DNA of 63,637 nucleotides from CAYQMF01 sp964418595 (GTDB lineage: Bacteria; Planctomycetota; UBA1135; UBA2386): assembly GCA_964418595.1 (NCBI GenBank), contig CAYQMF010000024.1, positions 1 through 63,637 on the forward strand, read 5' to 3'. The notes under the pieces are model-generated. The model made no database searches. It had not been told where the DNA came from and saw only the letters and a program-made list of their open reading frames with translations. This document shows, piece after piece, positions 26,122 to 33,324 of this stretch (position 1 is its first letter; the number at the start of each line of letters is the position of its first letter). Both the position numbers and the translations under genes were made by a program.

Positions 26122-27086
26122 ACCGGAACTGGCGCAAGGCCCGCCGATTCGTGTACGGCGTAGCGGCCCGTGCGGCGGTCGCCGTCCTGCGTCGCCTCCC
26201 CTATCCGGTCCTGCGCGGGTTCTTCCGGGTGACCGTGGCCCCGGTCGCGCGCCTGATGTTCGCGAACGCGGCGGAGAAGAACCTCATCACGGCTTTCGGT
26301 GACGCGCTCACGCCGCAGGCACGGCGGAAGATCCTCGCCCAGATGTTCAGGAACATGGCGGCCATCCCCGCCGAGATGCTGTCGATCGTGCAGCGCGGCC
26401 AGCCGTTCCTCGACCGCCTGTTCGCCGGCGACACCGCGGTCGAGCGCTGGCGCAAGGCGCACCGCGAGTGCGGCGGGATCGTCGCGCTGTCCGGCCACGT
26501 GGGCAACTGGGAGGCGTTCCTGCAATGGCTCCACGTGCACGGGGAGCGCCCCTTCGGCGGCGCCGTCGCCAAACGCATCCCCAACCCGCGCCTCAACCGG
26601 CTGGTCGAAGACCTCCGCGGCTGCCTGGGTGTCAAGACCCTCTATGGCGACAGCGGTGTCATGAAGCTGGCCCGCGTCGTCGCCGACGGCCTCGTGCTCG
26701 GCATCGTGCCCGACCAGGACATCGAGCGAGTCGGCGGCACCTTCGTCGAGTTCTTCGGTCGCCCCGCGTACACCCCGACGGGTCCGGCCCGGCTCGCGCT
26801 CGCCACCGGCGCGCCGCTGCTCGTCGTGCTCTGCCGGCGCGTCGGCGACCGCCTCGAGGCCGTGATCAACGATCCGATCTACCCCGACCGCAAGGCGCCC
26901 CGCGAGGCGGAGATCGTGCGCCTCACGCGGGCTTGGAGCGCACAGATCGAAGAGTTCATCCGCGCGCACCCGGAGCAGTGGCTGTGGTTCCACGATCGGT
27001 GGGCCACGACCGAAGACACGCTTGCGGCGCGGAGCGTGTCGGGGACGAGGGCGAGCGAGACGGTGGACGAGGCGGACCCGGCCTAG
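26031..27086 (+). CDS. Lipid A biosynthesis acyltransferase (LpxL/HtrB family)
   Basis: Up to 351 residues. The acyltransferase signature LSGHVGNWEAF carries the catalytic H-x4-E, followed by GIVPDQDIERVGGTFVEFFGR and TPTGPARLALATGAPLL, all typical of LpxL-type lysophospholipid/lipid A acyltransferases. It transfers a secondary acyl chain from acyl-ACP to Kdo-lipid A. The start is uncertain: GTG 26031 overlaps the kinase gene by 91 nt, and the first ten codons have unusual third positions. The mature-looking N terminus (RNWRKARRFVYGVAARAAV) could begin at CTG 26118, which overlaps the kinase stop by 4 nt as elsewhere in this window, or at GTG 26151. Confidence 0.88.
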   Translation: MPRTGETRPVHPPTYRGAGSNRAWKQRPFLNRNWRKARRFVYGVAARAAVAVLRRLPYPVLRGFFRVTVAPVARLMFANAAEKNLITAFGDALTPQARRKILAQMFRNMAAIPAEMLSIVQRGQPFLDRLFAGDTAVERWRKAHRECGGIVALSGHVGNWEAFLQWLHVHGERPFGGAVAKRIPNPRLNRLVEDLRGCLGVKTLYGDSGVMKLARVVADGLVLGIVPDQDIERVGGTFVEFFGRPAYTPTGPARLALATGAPLLVVLCRRVGDRLEAVINDPIYPDRKAPREAEIVRLTRAWSAQIEEFIRAHPEQWLWFHDRWATTEDTLAARSVSGTRASETVDEADPA

Positions 27087-27718
27087 CGATCCTGCTCGAA
27101 GCAGCGTCGGACGAGTTCGATCTGACGCTCCTTCGCGCGCATGTACACGGAGCGGACCGTGACCTCCCGGTTGTAGCCGAGCATGGTCATGATCTTGGGG
27201 AAGGTCAGTCCCTCCTCGTCGCGCAGGCGCAGCACGTCGCGGTACTTCTCGGGCAGCTTCTGCATCTGGCGCGCCACGCAATCCGCCGTCTCACGCCTGC
27301 GCATCACGACGCTCTGACTCACCCACTTCGCGTCCGCCACCGAGGGCGGCGACCCGGTCTCGCTCTCGTAGTCGCCGAGCAGGCGCTCGCGCCCGCCGCC
27401 GCGTTTGTCGGCGGCGGCGCGACGGTGCAGGTCGAGGAGCTTGCGCCGGAGCACCGTCGCCACCCAGCCGCGGAAGTTCGCGTTCGGCGCCTCCGCGTCG
27501 AACTCGTGGATCGACCGCACCAGCTCGATCAGCACGGTCTGCTCGATGTCGGCGGCCTCGAACCCCTTGGGGAGGTCGCGACGGTCGAGGCGCAGGGCGA
27601 GGACCTCACGCACGCGGCTGGCGAGGCCGACCCAGGCGTCCCCGTCGTTGGCCTGGGCGCGACGCACGAGGAACTGGGTCTGCGGAGGCGGATCCTTGGG
27701 TGCTTCCGGTTCCGTCAT
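27083..27718 (-). CDS. ECF-type RNA polymerase sigma factor (sigma A of pair)
   Basis: 211 residues. Region 2 (about 20-100) includes FEAADIEQTVLIELVRSIHEF and NFRGWVATVLRRKLLDLHRR, the -10-recognising helices of sigma-70. Region 4 (about 150-205) has LPEKYRDVLRLRDEEGLTFPKIMTMLGY, a helix-turn-helix for the -35. There is no sigma 1.1 or region 3, so it is an extracytoplasmic-function-type factor. ATG at 27718 was chosen; a GTG at 27742 is possible. It is followed 48 nt upstream by a second, similar sigma gene, and no anti-sigma gene is visible. The stop overlaps the converging acyltransferase gene by 4 nt. Confidence 0.87.
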   Translation of the reverse strand: MTEPEAPKDPPPQTQFLVRRAQANDGDAWVGLASRVREVLALRLDRRDLPKGFEAADIEQTVLIELVRSIHEFDAEAPNANFRGWVATVLRRKLLDLHRRAAADKRGGGRERLLGDYESETGSPPSVADAKWVSQSVVMRRRETADCVARQMQKLPEKYRDVLRLRDEEGLTFPKIMTMLGYNREVTVRSVYMRAKERQIELVRRCFEQDR

Positions 27719-27766
27719 GCCCGGATTGGAGCGGTCGCCCACCGCGCCCGCAACCCGGCCGACCGT

Positions 27767-28414
27767 TCAGACGCCGGAGTCGAACAGGTCGCAGAGCAGG
27801 CGGCGGCGCTCCTCGCACGCACGGAAGTAGATCGAGCGCGCGGTCGTCGCCCGCCCATAGCCGAGGCGCTGCGCGACCTCGAGGAACGGCAGCTGCTCCT
27901 CCTCGCGCAGCCGGATCACTTCGCAGTGCCGCGGCTTCATCGTCTCCAACGCCTCCCGCGAGCGCCCCTCGATCTCGTGCATCCGCGCGCACATGCTCGG
28001 GCTCGGCTCGCGGTCGTCGGCGATCGGCAGGATCCTGCTCTCGCCCTCGATGGGCACGTCCGCCCGCCCACCACCGCGCTTGTGCCGCCGGATCCCCCGC
28101 CAGAGGCTGGTCACCTTGCGGTGCAGGATGGTGTGCACCCAGGCAGAGAAGGACGCGTCGCGTTCGACGCGGAAGACGGAGATCGAAGTGACGATGTGGA
28201 CGAGGACCATCTGGACCAGGTCTTCGACCTCGGTCTCCGGCGGAAGCCGGACCCCGCTGAGGCGGCGGGTCACGATCCCGCGGACCTTGCGCTCCAGGTA
28301 GGACCAGGACTCGAACTCCGCCCCGTTGCGCTGCACCCGACGGACGCAGTCGAGGGTGACACCGTAGAAGGACTCGGGGGCGGATCGGGAGAGGACGGAT
28401 TCGAAATCGGTCAT
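27767..28414 (-). CDS. ECF-type RNA polymerase sigma factor (sigma B of pair)
   Basis: 215 residues with region 2 signatures (TEVEDLVQMVLVHIVTSISVF, SFSAWVHTILHRKVTSLWR) and a region 4 helix-turn-helix (MKPRHCEVIRLREEEQLPFLEVAQRLGYGRATTARSIYFRA). It shares the layout, the KRGGGR spacer and the R-L-R-x-E-E-x-L-x-F turn with the neighbouring sigma gene, indicating paralogy. An AGGAG Shine-Dalgarno lies 9 nt before ATG 28414. Divergent from osmC across 159 nt. No anti-sigma or sensor partner is adjacent, so how its activity is controlled is unknown. Confidence 0.87.
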   Translation of the reverse strand: MTDFESVLSRSAPESFYGVTLDCVRRVQRNGAEFESWSYLERKVRGIVTRRLSGVRLPPETEVEDLVQMVLVHIVTSISVFRVERDASFSAWVHTILHRKVTSLWRGIRRHKRGGGRADVPIEGESRILPIADDREPSPSMCARMHEIEGRSREALETMKPRHCEVIRLREEEQLPFLEVAQRLGYGRATTARSIYFRACEERRRLLCDLFDSGV

Positions 28415-28560
28415 GGAACAGTGCTCCTGGGAGAGGGGACCGACGCCCTAGCGCCGCCTCGGCGTCGGCGTGGCGTGGAGGTGCGAGAAAAAGCGCGCGC
28501 AAGGCTCCGCCAGACCGCAGCAACCTCGAGCCCGGCCTCGCCCACGGCCATACCGGACCC

Positions 28561-28566
28561 TACGCT
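28561..28566 (+). promoter_or_regulatory. Candidate -10 box of osmC
   Basis: TACGCT ends 7 nt before ATG 28574, the same geometry and hexamer as upstream of nifS. Confidence 0.4.
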
Positions 28567-28573
28567 CGCGCGC

Positions 28574-28987
28574 ATGGTCACGATCACCGCCCGCTACGAC
28601 GGCGAGCTGCGCTGCACTGCCACCCACGGCCCCTCGAAGAGCACGGTCGCCACCGACGCGCCCGCCGACAACCAGGGCAGGGGCGAACTCTTCTCCCCCA
28701 CCGATCTGGTCGCCACGGCCCTCGCCACCTGCGCGATGACCACGATGGCGATCGTCGCCCGCCGCGAGCAGATCCCGTTCGAGGCCGCCACCGCCACCGT
28801 CGAGAAGCACATGGTCGCCGACCCCTCGCGCCGGATCGGTCGCCTCCCGCTGACGATCGTCATCCCGGGCAAACCCACGGAAGCGCAGCGCAAGAAGCTC
28901 GAGGCCGCGGCGCGCGCGTGCCCGGTGCACAAGAGCCTCGCACCGAACGTCGACGCACCGATCACCATCGAGTACCCGGATCTCTGA
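28574..28987 (+). CDS. OsmC-family peroxiredoxin-like protein
   Basis: 137 residues. The two redox cysteines of the OsmC/Ohr fold are present: Cys53 in TALATCAMTTM and Cys116 in ACPVHKSL. SPTDLVATALATC and the C-terminal CPVHKSL match the OsmC (YhfA-like) branch rather than Ohr. Family members reduce organic hydroperoxides with a thiol partner. Placed between the ECF sigma pair (divergent) and the ptsI-like gene (convergent, 18-nt gap), it may be a stress gene served by one of the sigma factors; that is inference from position only. Confidence 0.88.
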   Translation: MVTITARYDGELRCTATHGPSKSTVATDAPADNQGRGELFSPTDLVATALATCAMTTMAIVARREQIPFEAATATVEKHMVADPSRRIGRLPLTIVIPGKPTEAQRKKLEAAARACPVHKSLAPNVDAPITIEYPDL

Positions 28988-29005
28988 TCCGGCCGCCGCG
29001 CCCGC

Positions 29006-30727
29006 TCAGTCGCCCTGCAACTGGACGAGCACGCGCTGCACGTCGATGGCCCGCGGCGCCTCCAGCACCGACGCCGCGATCCGGGCGCACTCGGGCTGCG
29101 TGTACCGACGTAGCGCGCGCAGGATCTGGGGCAGGCGCGCCGGCGCGACGGAGAAGTGGCGGATGCCCGCGCCGACGTAGAACGGCACGCGCATGGGGTC
29201 GGCCGCCGACTCGCCGAACAGGACCAGATCCTTCTTCCGGCGTCGCGCCTCCTTCGCCAGCCGCGCGAGCACTTCGAACACGGCCGGATGCAGCGACTGG
29301 TAGTACTCGCGCACGTCGGCGCTGTCGCGGTCGGCAGCCAGCAGATAGGCCTGCAGGTCGTCGATGGCGACGACGATGAAGTCGCTCTCGTTGAGGAACG
29401 CGCCGAGCACGAAGGCGGCGGCCGGCACCTCGATGATCGGCGCTACGCGGATCTCGTCCGCGCACGCCACGCCACGCTTGCGCAGCGCGATCCGCTCTTC
29501 GAGGACCGCAGCCTTCACGCGCTGGACATCGCTGAGCGCCGTGACGAACGGCACCAGCAGCGCGGTGTTCGCGGTGCCTGTCGCCGCGCGCAGGACAGCG
29601 CGGATCTGCAGGCGCAGGATGGTGCCGTCCTGCAGCAGGCGGCGCACGCCGCGCATGCCGAGCGCCGGGTTGCGCTCGATGCGCGGAGACTCACCGCCGA
29701 CCTGGACGCGCGTGCTCACGTCGAGGAGACGGAAGTTCACGGGCTGTCCCGCCGCTTGCTGCACCACGTGCCGGTAGTGCCGCTCGAGCATGTCTTCCGT
29801 CGGCAGGCTCTTCTCGGCGAGGAACAGGAGTTCGGTGCGGAACAGGCCTACGCCCTCCATCCCGAACGACTTCGCCAGTTCGACCTCGCCGAGGTTGCCG
29901 CACGATCCGAGCAGATGCACGCGATGTCCATCGCGGGTGCAGTGCTCGACCGCTTCCGGCGGCGTCGCGCGCGCAGCGCGAAAGCGCTCCGCAGACGCCT
30001 CGTACTCGGTGCGCACGCGCTCCTCCGGGTTCACCCGCACCTCGCCCGCGCTTCCGTCGACGATGACGAAGTCGCCGTCGCGCATCCGGCTCGGCAGGTC
30101 GCGGATGCCGGTGACCGTGGGGATCCCCATCGACCGGGCCAGGATCGCGGCATGTGACGTGATGCCGCCCTCCTCGGCGACGATGCCCTCGACGCGCTCG
30201 TTGTCGAGGTTGAACATGTCCGTCGTCGACAGCGTGCGCGCCGCGAGCACGTAGCGCCCTGTCGGCCGCGGCTCCGCCTCGACCTTGGGGTCGCTCTCGT
30301 CGAGGTTGCGCAGGATCCGCGTCGCAACGTCGCGGAAGTCGCTGGCCCGCTGGCGCAGCACCTCGCTCTCGGCGAGTTGCAGGATGCGCTCGTAGTCGGA
30401 CACGACGCGGTGGATCGACGTGCGCAGCCCGAGGCGCTCGTTCATGACGAGCTTCTCGATGCCGCTCACGAACATCGGGTCTTGCAGGTAGCCGATGTGC
30501 GTGTCGAAGATCCGCAGCTCGGCGTTGCCGAGGTCGCCCTGGTGCTTGGACTTCAGCTCCTCGAGCTGGCCGCGGCTCTTCTCCAGCGAACTGCGCAGGC
30601 GGTTCAGTTCCGTCTCCACCTGATCGGACGCGATGCGCGGTGCGAGGGCGCGCTCGTTCCAGCCCTGGAACACGACCCTGCCGAGTGCGACGCCGCTGGC
30701 GACCGGCTCGCCGCGCAGGACGCTCAC
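29006..30727 (-). CDS. PtsI-family phosphoenolpyruvate-protein phosphotransferase, divergent active site
   Basis: 573 residues, full length for enzyme I. Conserved: the phosphorylated His192 in GGITSHAAILARSMGIPT, Arg297 in GLFRTELLF, Arg333, Glu433 in IIEVPAAAFVL, Asp457 and Arg467. Changed: the DIGGDK block is VQVGGES (no lysine), the GTND substrate loop is AIDD (Asn replaced at 456), and the catalytic cysteine of MCGE is Phe504 in VLFGES. These residues serve PEP in known enzyme I proteins, so PEP-dependent autophosphorylation may be lost or altered. No HPr or EII gene is nearby. GTG at 30727 begins right at the family N terminus. Divergent from lpxA across 247 nt. Confidence 0.8.
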   Translation of the reverse strand: MSVLRGEPVASGVALGRVVFQGWNERALAPRIASDQVETELNRLRSSLEKSRGQLEELKSKHQGDLGNAELRIFDTHIGYLQDPMFVSGIEKLVMNERLGLRTSIHRVVSDYERILQLAESEVLRQRASDFRDVATRILRNLDESDPKVEAEPRPTGRYVLAARTLSTTDMFNLDNERVEGIVAEEGGITSHAAILARSMGIPTVTGIRDLPSRMRDGDFVIVDGSAGEVRVNPEERVRTEYEASAERFRAARATPPEAVEHCTRDGHRVHLLGSCGNLGEVELAKSFGMEGVGLFRTELLFLAEKSLPTEDMLERHYRHVVQQAAGQPVNFRLLDVSTRVQVGGESPRIERNPALGMRGVRRLLQDGTILRLQIRAVLRAATGTANTALLVPFVTALSDVQRVKAAVLEERIALRKRGVACADEIRVAPIIEVPAAAFVLGAFLNESDFIVVAIDDLQAYLLAADRDSADVREYYQSLHPAVFEVLARLAKEARRRKKDLVLFGESAADPMRVPFYVGAGIRHFSVAPARLPQILRALRRYTQPECARIAASVLEAPRAIDVQRVLVQLQGD

Positions 30728-30974
30728 GGCACGTCCCTCACCCGGCGGCCTCGAGCACCGGCTACCGGCGACGATCCTGCGAGCCAGGATCGACGAGAGG
30801 ATCTGCACCGCGACCGGTTTGCCATGACGTGGCGAAAGAGAACACGCTTCGCCGCACGGGGTCATCATCGACCCTCGGAAAGTGTGCCTAGAACCAGCAT
30901 CGCCGGACCAGTCGCTTGCCGACCCGGCGTCTCCCTCCCACAATCCGGGCCCGCGACGCCGCCGCCCCGACCGC

Positions 30975-31799
30975 ATGGACATCCACCCCACAGCCCTCGT
31001 CAGCCCCGGCGCCGAACTCGGTGCCGGCACGCGCGTCGGCCCCTACTGCGTGATCGGCCCCCGGGTCCGGACCGGTGCGGGCTGCCACCTCTGGAGTCAC
31101 GTGGTGATCCACGGCGAGACCGTGATCGGCGACGAGTGCGAGATCTTCCCCTTCGCCGTCCTGGGCACGACCCCGCAGGACAAGAAGTTCACGGGCGAGG
31201 CCGGCAACCGACTGGTGATCGGCAACCGCAACCGGATCCGCGAGCACGTCACGATCCACGGCGGCACGCCGTTCGGCCACGGGGTCACGACCGTCGGCGA
31301 CGACAACATGCTGCTGGTCGGCTCGCACATCGGGCACGACGCCCAGGTCGGCAGCCACGTCGTCTTCACGAACGGCGCCATGGCCGCCGGCCACACCGTG
31401 ATCCAGGACCGGGTGGTGCTCGGGGCGATGGTGGGCGTGCACCAGTTCGGCCGCGTGGGCCGCCTCGCCATGGTCGGCGCCGGCGCCATGCTCTCGCGGG
31501 ATGCCCCGCCATTCGCGCTGGTGCAGGGCGACCGCGCCCGCGTCGTCGGCGTCAACGCGGTCGGCCTCAAACGCCAGGGGATATCCACCGAGGACGTCGC
31601 CGCCATCAAGCGGGCGTTCCGCCAGCTCCTGTGGCGCAGCGGCACCCTGGCCGAGCGCGTGGCGACGGTGCGGGAGCGGTTCGGAGAACACGCCTCCGTG
31701 CGCGAGATCCTGACCTTCGTTGCCGATAGTAAGCGTGGGGTGTGCAGGCCCAGAGGCAGGTTTGACGGCGGCGTCGAGAAAGACAGTGTCGAAGAGTAG
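30975..31799 (+). CDS. lpxA: Acyl-[ACP]-UDP-N-acetylglucosamine O-acyltransferase LpxA
   Basis: 274 residues, slightly longer than the usual ~262 because of a C-terminal tail (GVCRPRGRFDGGVEKDSVEE). The left-handed beta-helix hexapeptide repeats start at residue 3 (IHPTALVSPGAELGAG). The catalytic His is His121 in GSHIGHDAQVG, with His140 and His156 (AMVGVHQFGR) also in place. It adds a hydroxyacyl chain to the 3-OH of UDP-GlcNAc, the first lipid A step. Its 3' end overlaps the presumed GTG start of the following M16-fold gene by 14 nt. lpxB, lpxC and lpxD are not in the window. Confidence 0.94.
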   Translation: MDIHPTALVSPGAELGAGTRVGPYCVIGPRVRTGAGCHLWSHVVIHGETVIGDECEIFPFAVLGTTPQDKKFTGEAGNRLVIGNRNRIREHVTIHGGTPFGHGVTTVGDDNMLLVGSHIGHDAQVGSHVVFTNGAMAAGHTVIQDRVVLGAMVGVHQFGRVGRLAMVGAGAMLSRDAPPFALVQGDRARVVGVNAVGLKRQGISTEDVAAIKRAFRQLLWRSGTLAERVATVRERFGEHASVREILTFVADSKRGVCRPRGRFDGGVEKDSVEE

Positions 31800-33324
31800 G
31801 ACCTGGGGCGGTCTCGCTACGCGGACAGCCCCAGCCGACCCCTGCTCGCGCCGCCCGGCCTTCGGAATCACGGCCACCACCATCGCGCGCCATCTCGCCA
31901 CGCTGCTGTTGGCTGGCGCCGCGGCGGCGCAGGTCGCCTCGCCACGCGTCGTGACCACGCCCGACGGCTCGCGCTTCCTGCTCTACCCGACGGGGGGACC
32001 GCCCGTGCTCAGCTGGGTCATGCGCACGCCGGCCGGCCCCGCGGAGGAGCGCGACGGCGAACAGGGCCTCGCGTTCGCCGTGGCGCGGGCGGCCATGGCC
32101 GGCACCACGACCCTGGGGAGCATCGACGGTGCCGCGGAGCAGGATCTCCTGCAGCGGTGGGACGCCGACGAACAGCGCCTCGCCCAGATCACCCTCGCCG
32201 GACAGGCGGTGCCCTCCGAGCTCACGGCCGCGATCGATGCCCACCGCAGCGCGGCCGGCAAGCTCGCCGACCCGCTGGCCTTCGAGCGCGCGCTGCGCGC
32301 CGCGCCCTGCCGCGCATCGCACCTGAGCCAGACTCCGCAGGCGATGCTCCTCCACCTCGAGCTCGCGGTCGAGGCCGTAGCCCGGGTCGCCGACCTCCTG
32401 GTCGCCCGGCGCGAAGACGCGGTCCTGCGCGGCCTGCACGACGAGTTGCGCGCCGTGCGCGCCGAGCTGGCGCGCGCCAACGCGAGCGACGAGTGGGCGC
32501 CGGCGCGCGACGAGATGCGATGGCTCGCCTACCGTGGCCATCCGTTGGGGCGACCTTCGCTCGGCGTCGCGCACGTGCCGGTCGGCCGGGCGCGGGCCCG
32601 CGAGGTCTTCGCCACCACGCACCGGCCCGAGCGCACGCGGCACGTGCTCGTCGGCGGTTTCGACCCCGATGCCGTCGCGGCCGCCCTGATGGCGGCCTTC
32701 GCCCACAGCGATCTCCCCCAGGATCCCCTGCCGCTCGCGCCGGCGATCGCCGATCCACGTGGCGAGGTCACCGGTCGCATCGCGGGCGGGAGCTTCGCGG
32801 GGCTGGCCGTGGCCTACCGGACGCCGCCGGGCGCCGACGCCGCGGCGGTCGCGCTGGCGGCGACCTGGCTCGCCGACGGCGAAGCCTCGTTCCTCGCACG
32901 CACCCTGCGGGCCAACGGCATCGGCGCGGCAGCGGTGACCGTGACACACCCGTTCCCCGCCGCGAGCGCCGCGCCTTTCGTCCTCATCGAAGTGCGCGCC
33001 GACGCGAGACAGAGCCGCGACGCGGCCACGCAGCAGGCACTCGTGGTGGGCGTCGACACCGCGCTGAGCGCCGCGTCGCGCACGCCTCCCACCGCGGCCG
33101 AACTGGTCGATGTGCGCGCCCGCTTGACGGCGCGGCATGGGCAGCGGCTGCGCAACCCGGCCACGCTCGCGACGCACCTCGCTCTGCTCTGGGACGATGG
33201 CGTGACCGACCCGCACCTCGTCGCCGCGCCCGACGCCCCGAACGACGCCGCAGTGATCGCCACGCTGAAGGGCATGCTCGTGCGCGATCGGCGCGTGCGT
33301 GTCACGCAGGAGATGATGCCGTGA
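31786..33324 (+). CDS. Secreted M16-fold protein lacking the zinc motif (subunit 1)
   Basis: 512 residues. A signal peptide with a long basic n-region ends in LATLLLAGAAAAQ. The body follows the two-lobed M16 (insulinase/pitrilysin) layout: ...ERDGEQGLAFAVARAAMAGTT at the place where active members have GxxHxxEH, then RDEMRWLAYRGHPLGRP and RHVLVGGFDPDAVAAAL of the second half. The His-x-x-Glu-His zinc ligands are absent (FAVAR), so it cannot be a classic metalloprotease. GTG at 31786 was chosen over TTG 31720 because it gives a sensible signal peptide and a small overlap with lpxA. It is coupled (GTGA, 4 nt) to a second M16-fold gene. Confidence 0.72.
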   Translation: MSKSRTWGGLATRTAPADPCSRRPAFGITATTIARHLATLLLAGAAAAQVASPRVVTTPDGSRFLLYPTGGPPVLSWVMRTPAGPAEERDGEQGLAFAVARAAMAGTTTLGSIDGAAEQDLLQRWDADEQRLAQITLAGQAVPSELTAAIDAHRSAAGKLADPLAFERALRAAPCRASHLSQTPQAMLLHLELAVEAVARVADLLVARREDAVLRGLHDELRAVRAELARANASDEWAPARDEMRWLAYRGHPLGRPSLGVAHVPVGRARAREVFATTHRPERTRHVLVGGFDPDAVAAALMAAFAHSDLPQDPLPLAPAIADPRGEVTGRIAGGSFAGLAVAYRTPPGADAAAVALAATWLADGEASFLARTLRANGIGAAAVTVTHPFPAASAAPFVLIEVRADARQSRDAATQQALVVGVDTALSAASRTPPTAAELVDVRARLTARHGQRLRNPATLATHLALLWDDGVTDPHLVAAPDAPNDAAVIATLKGMLVRDRRVRVTQEMMP

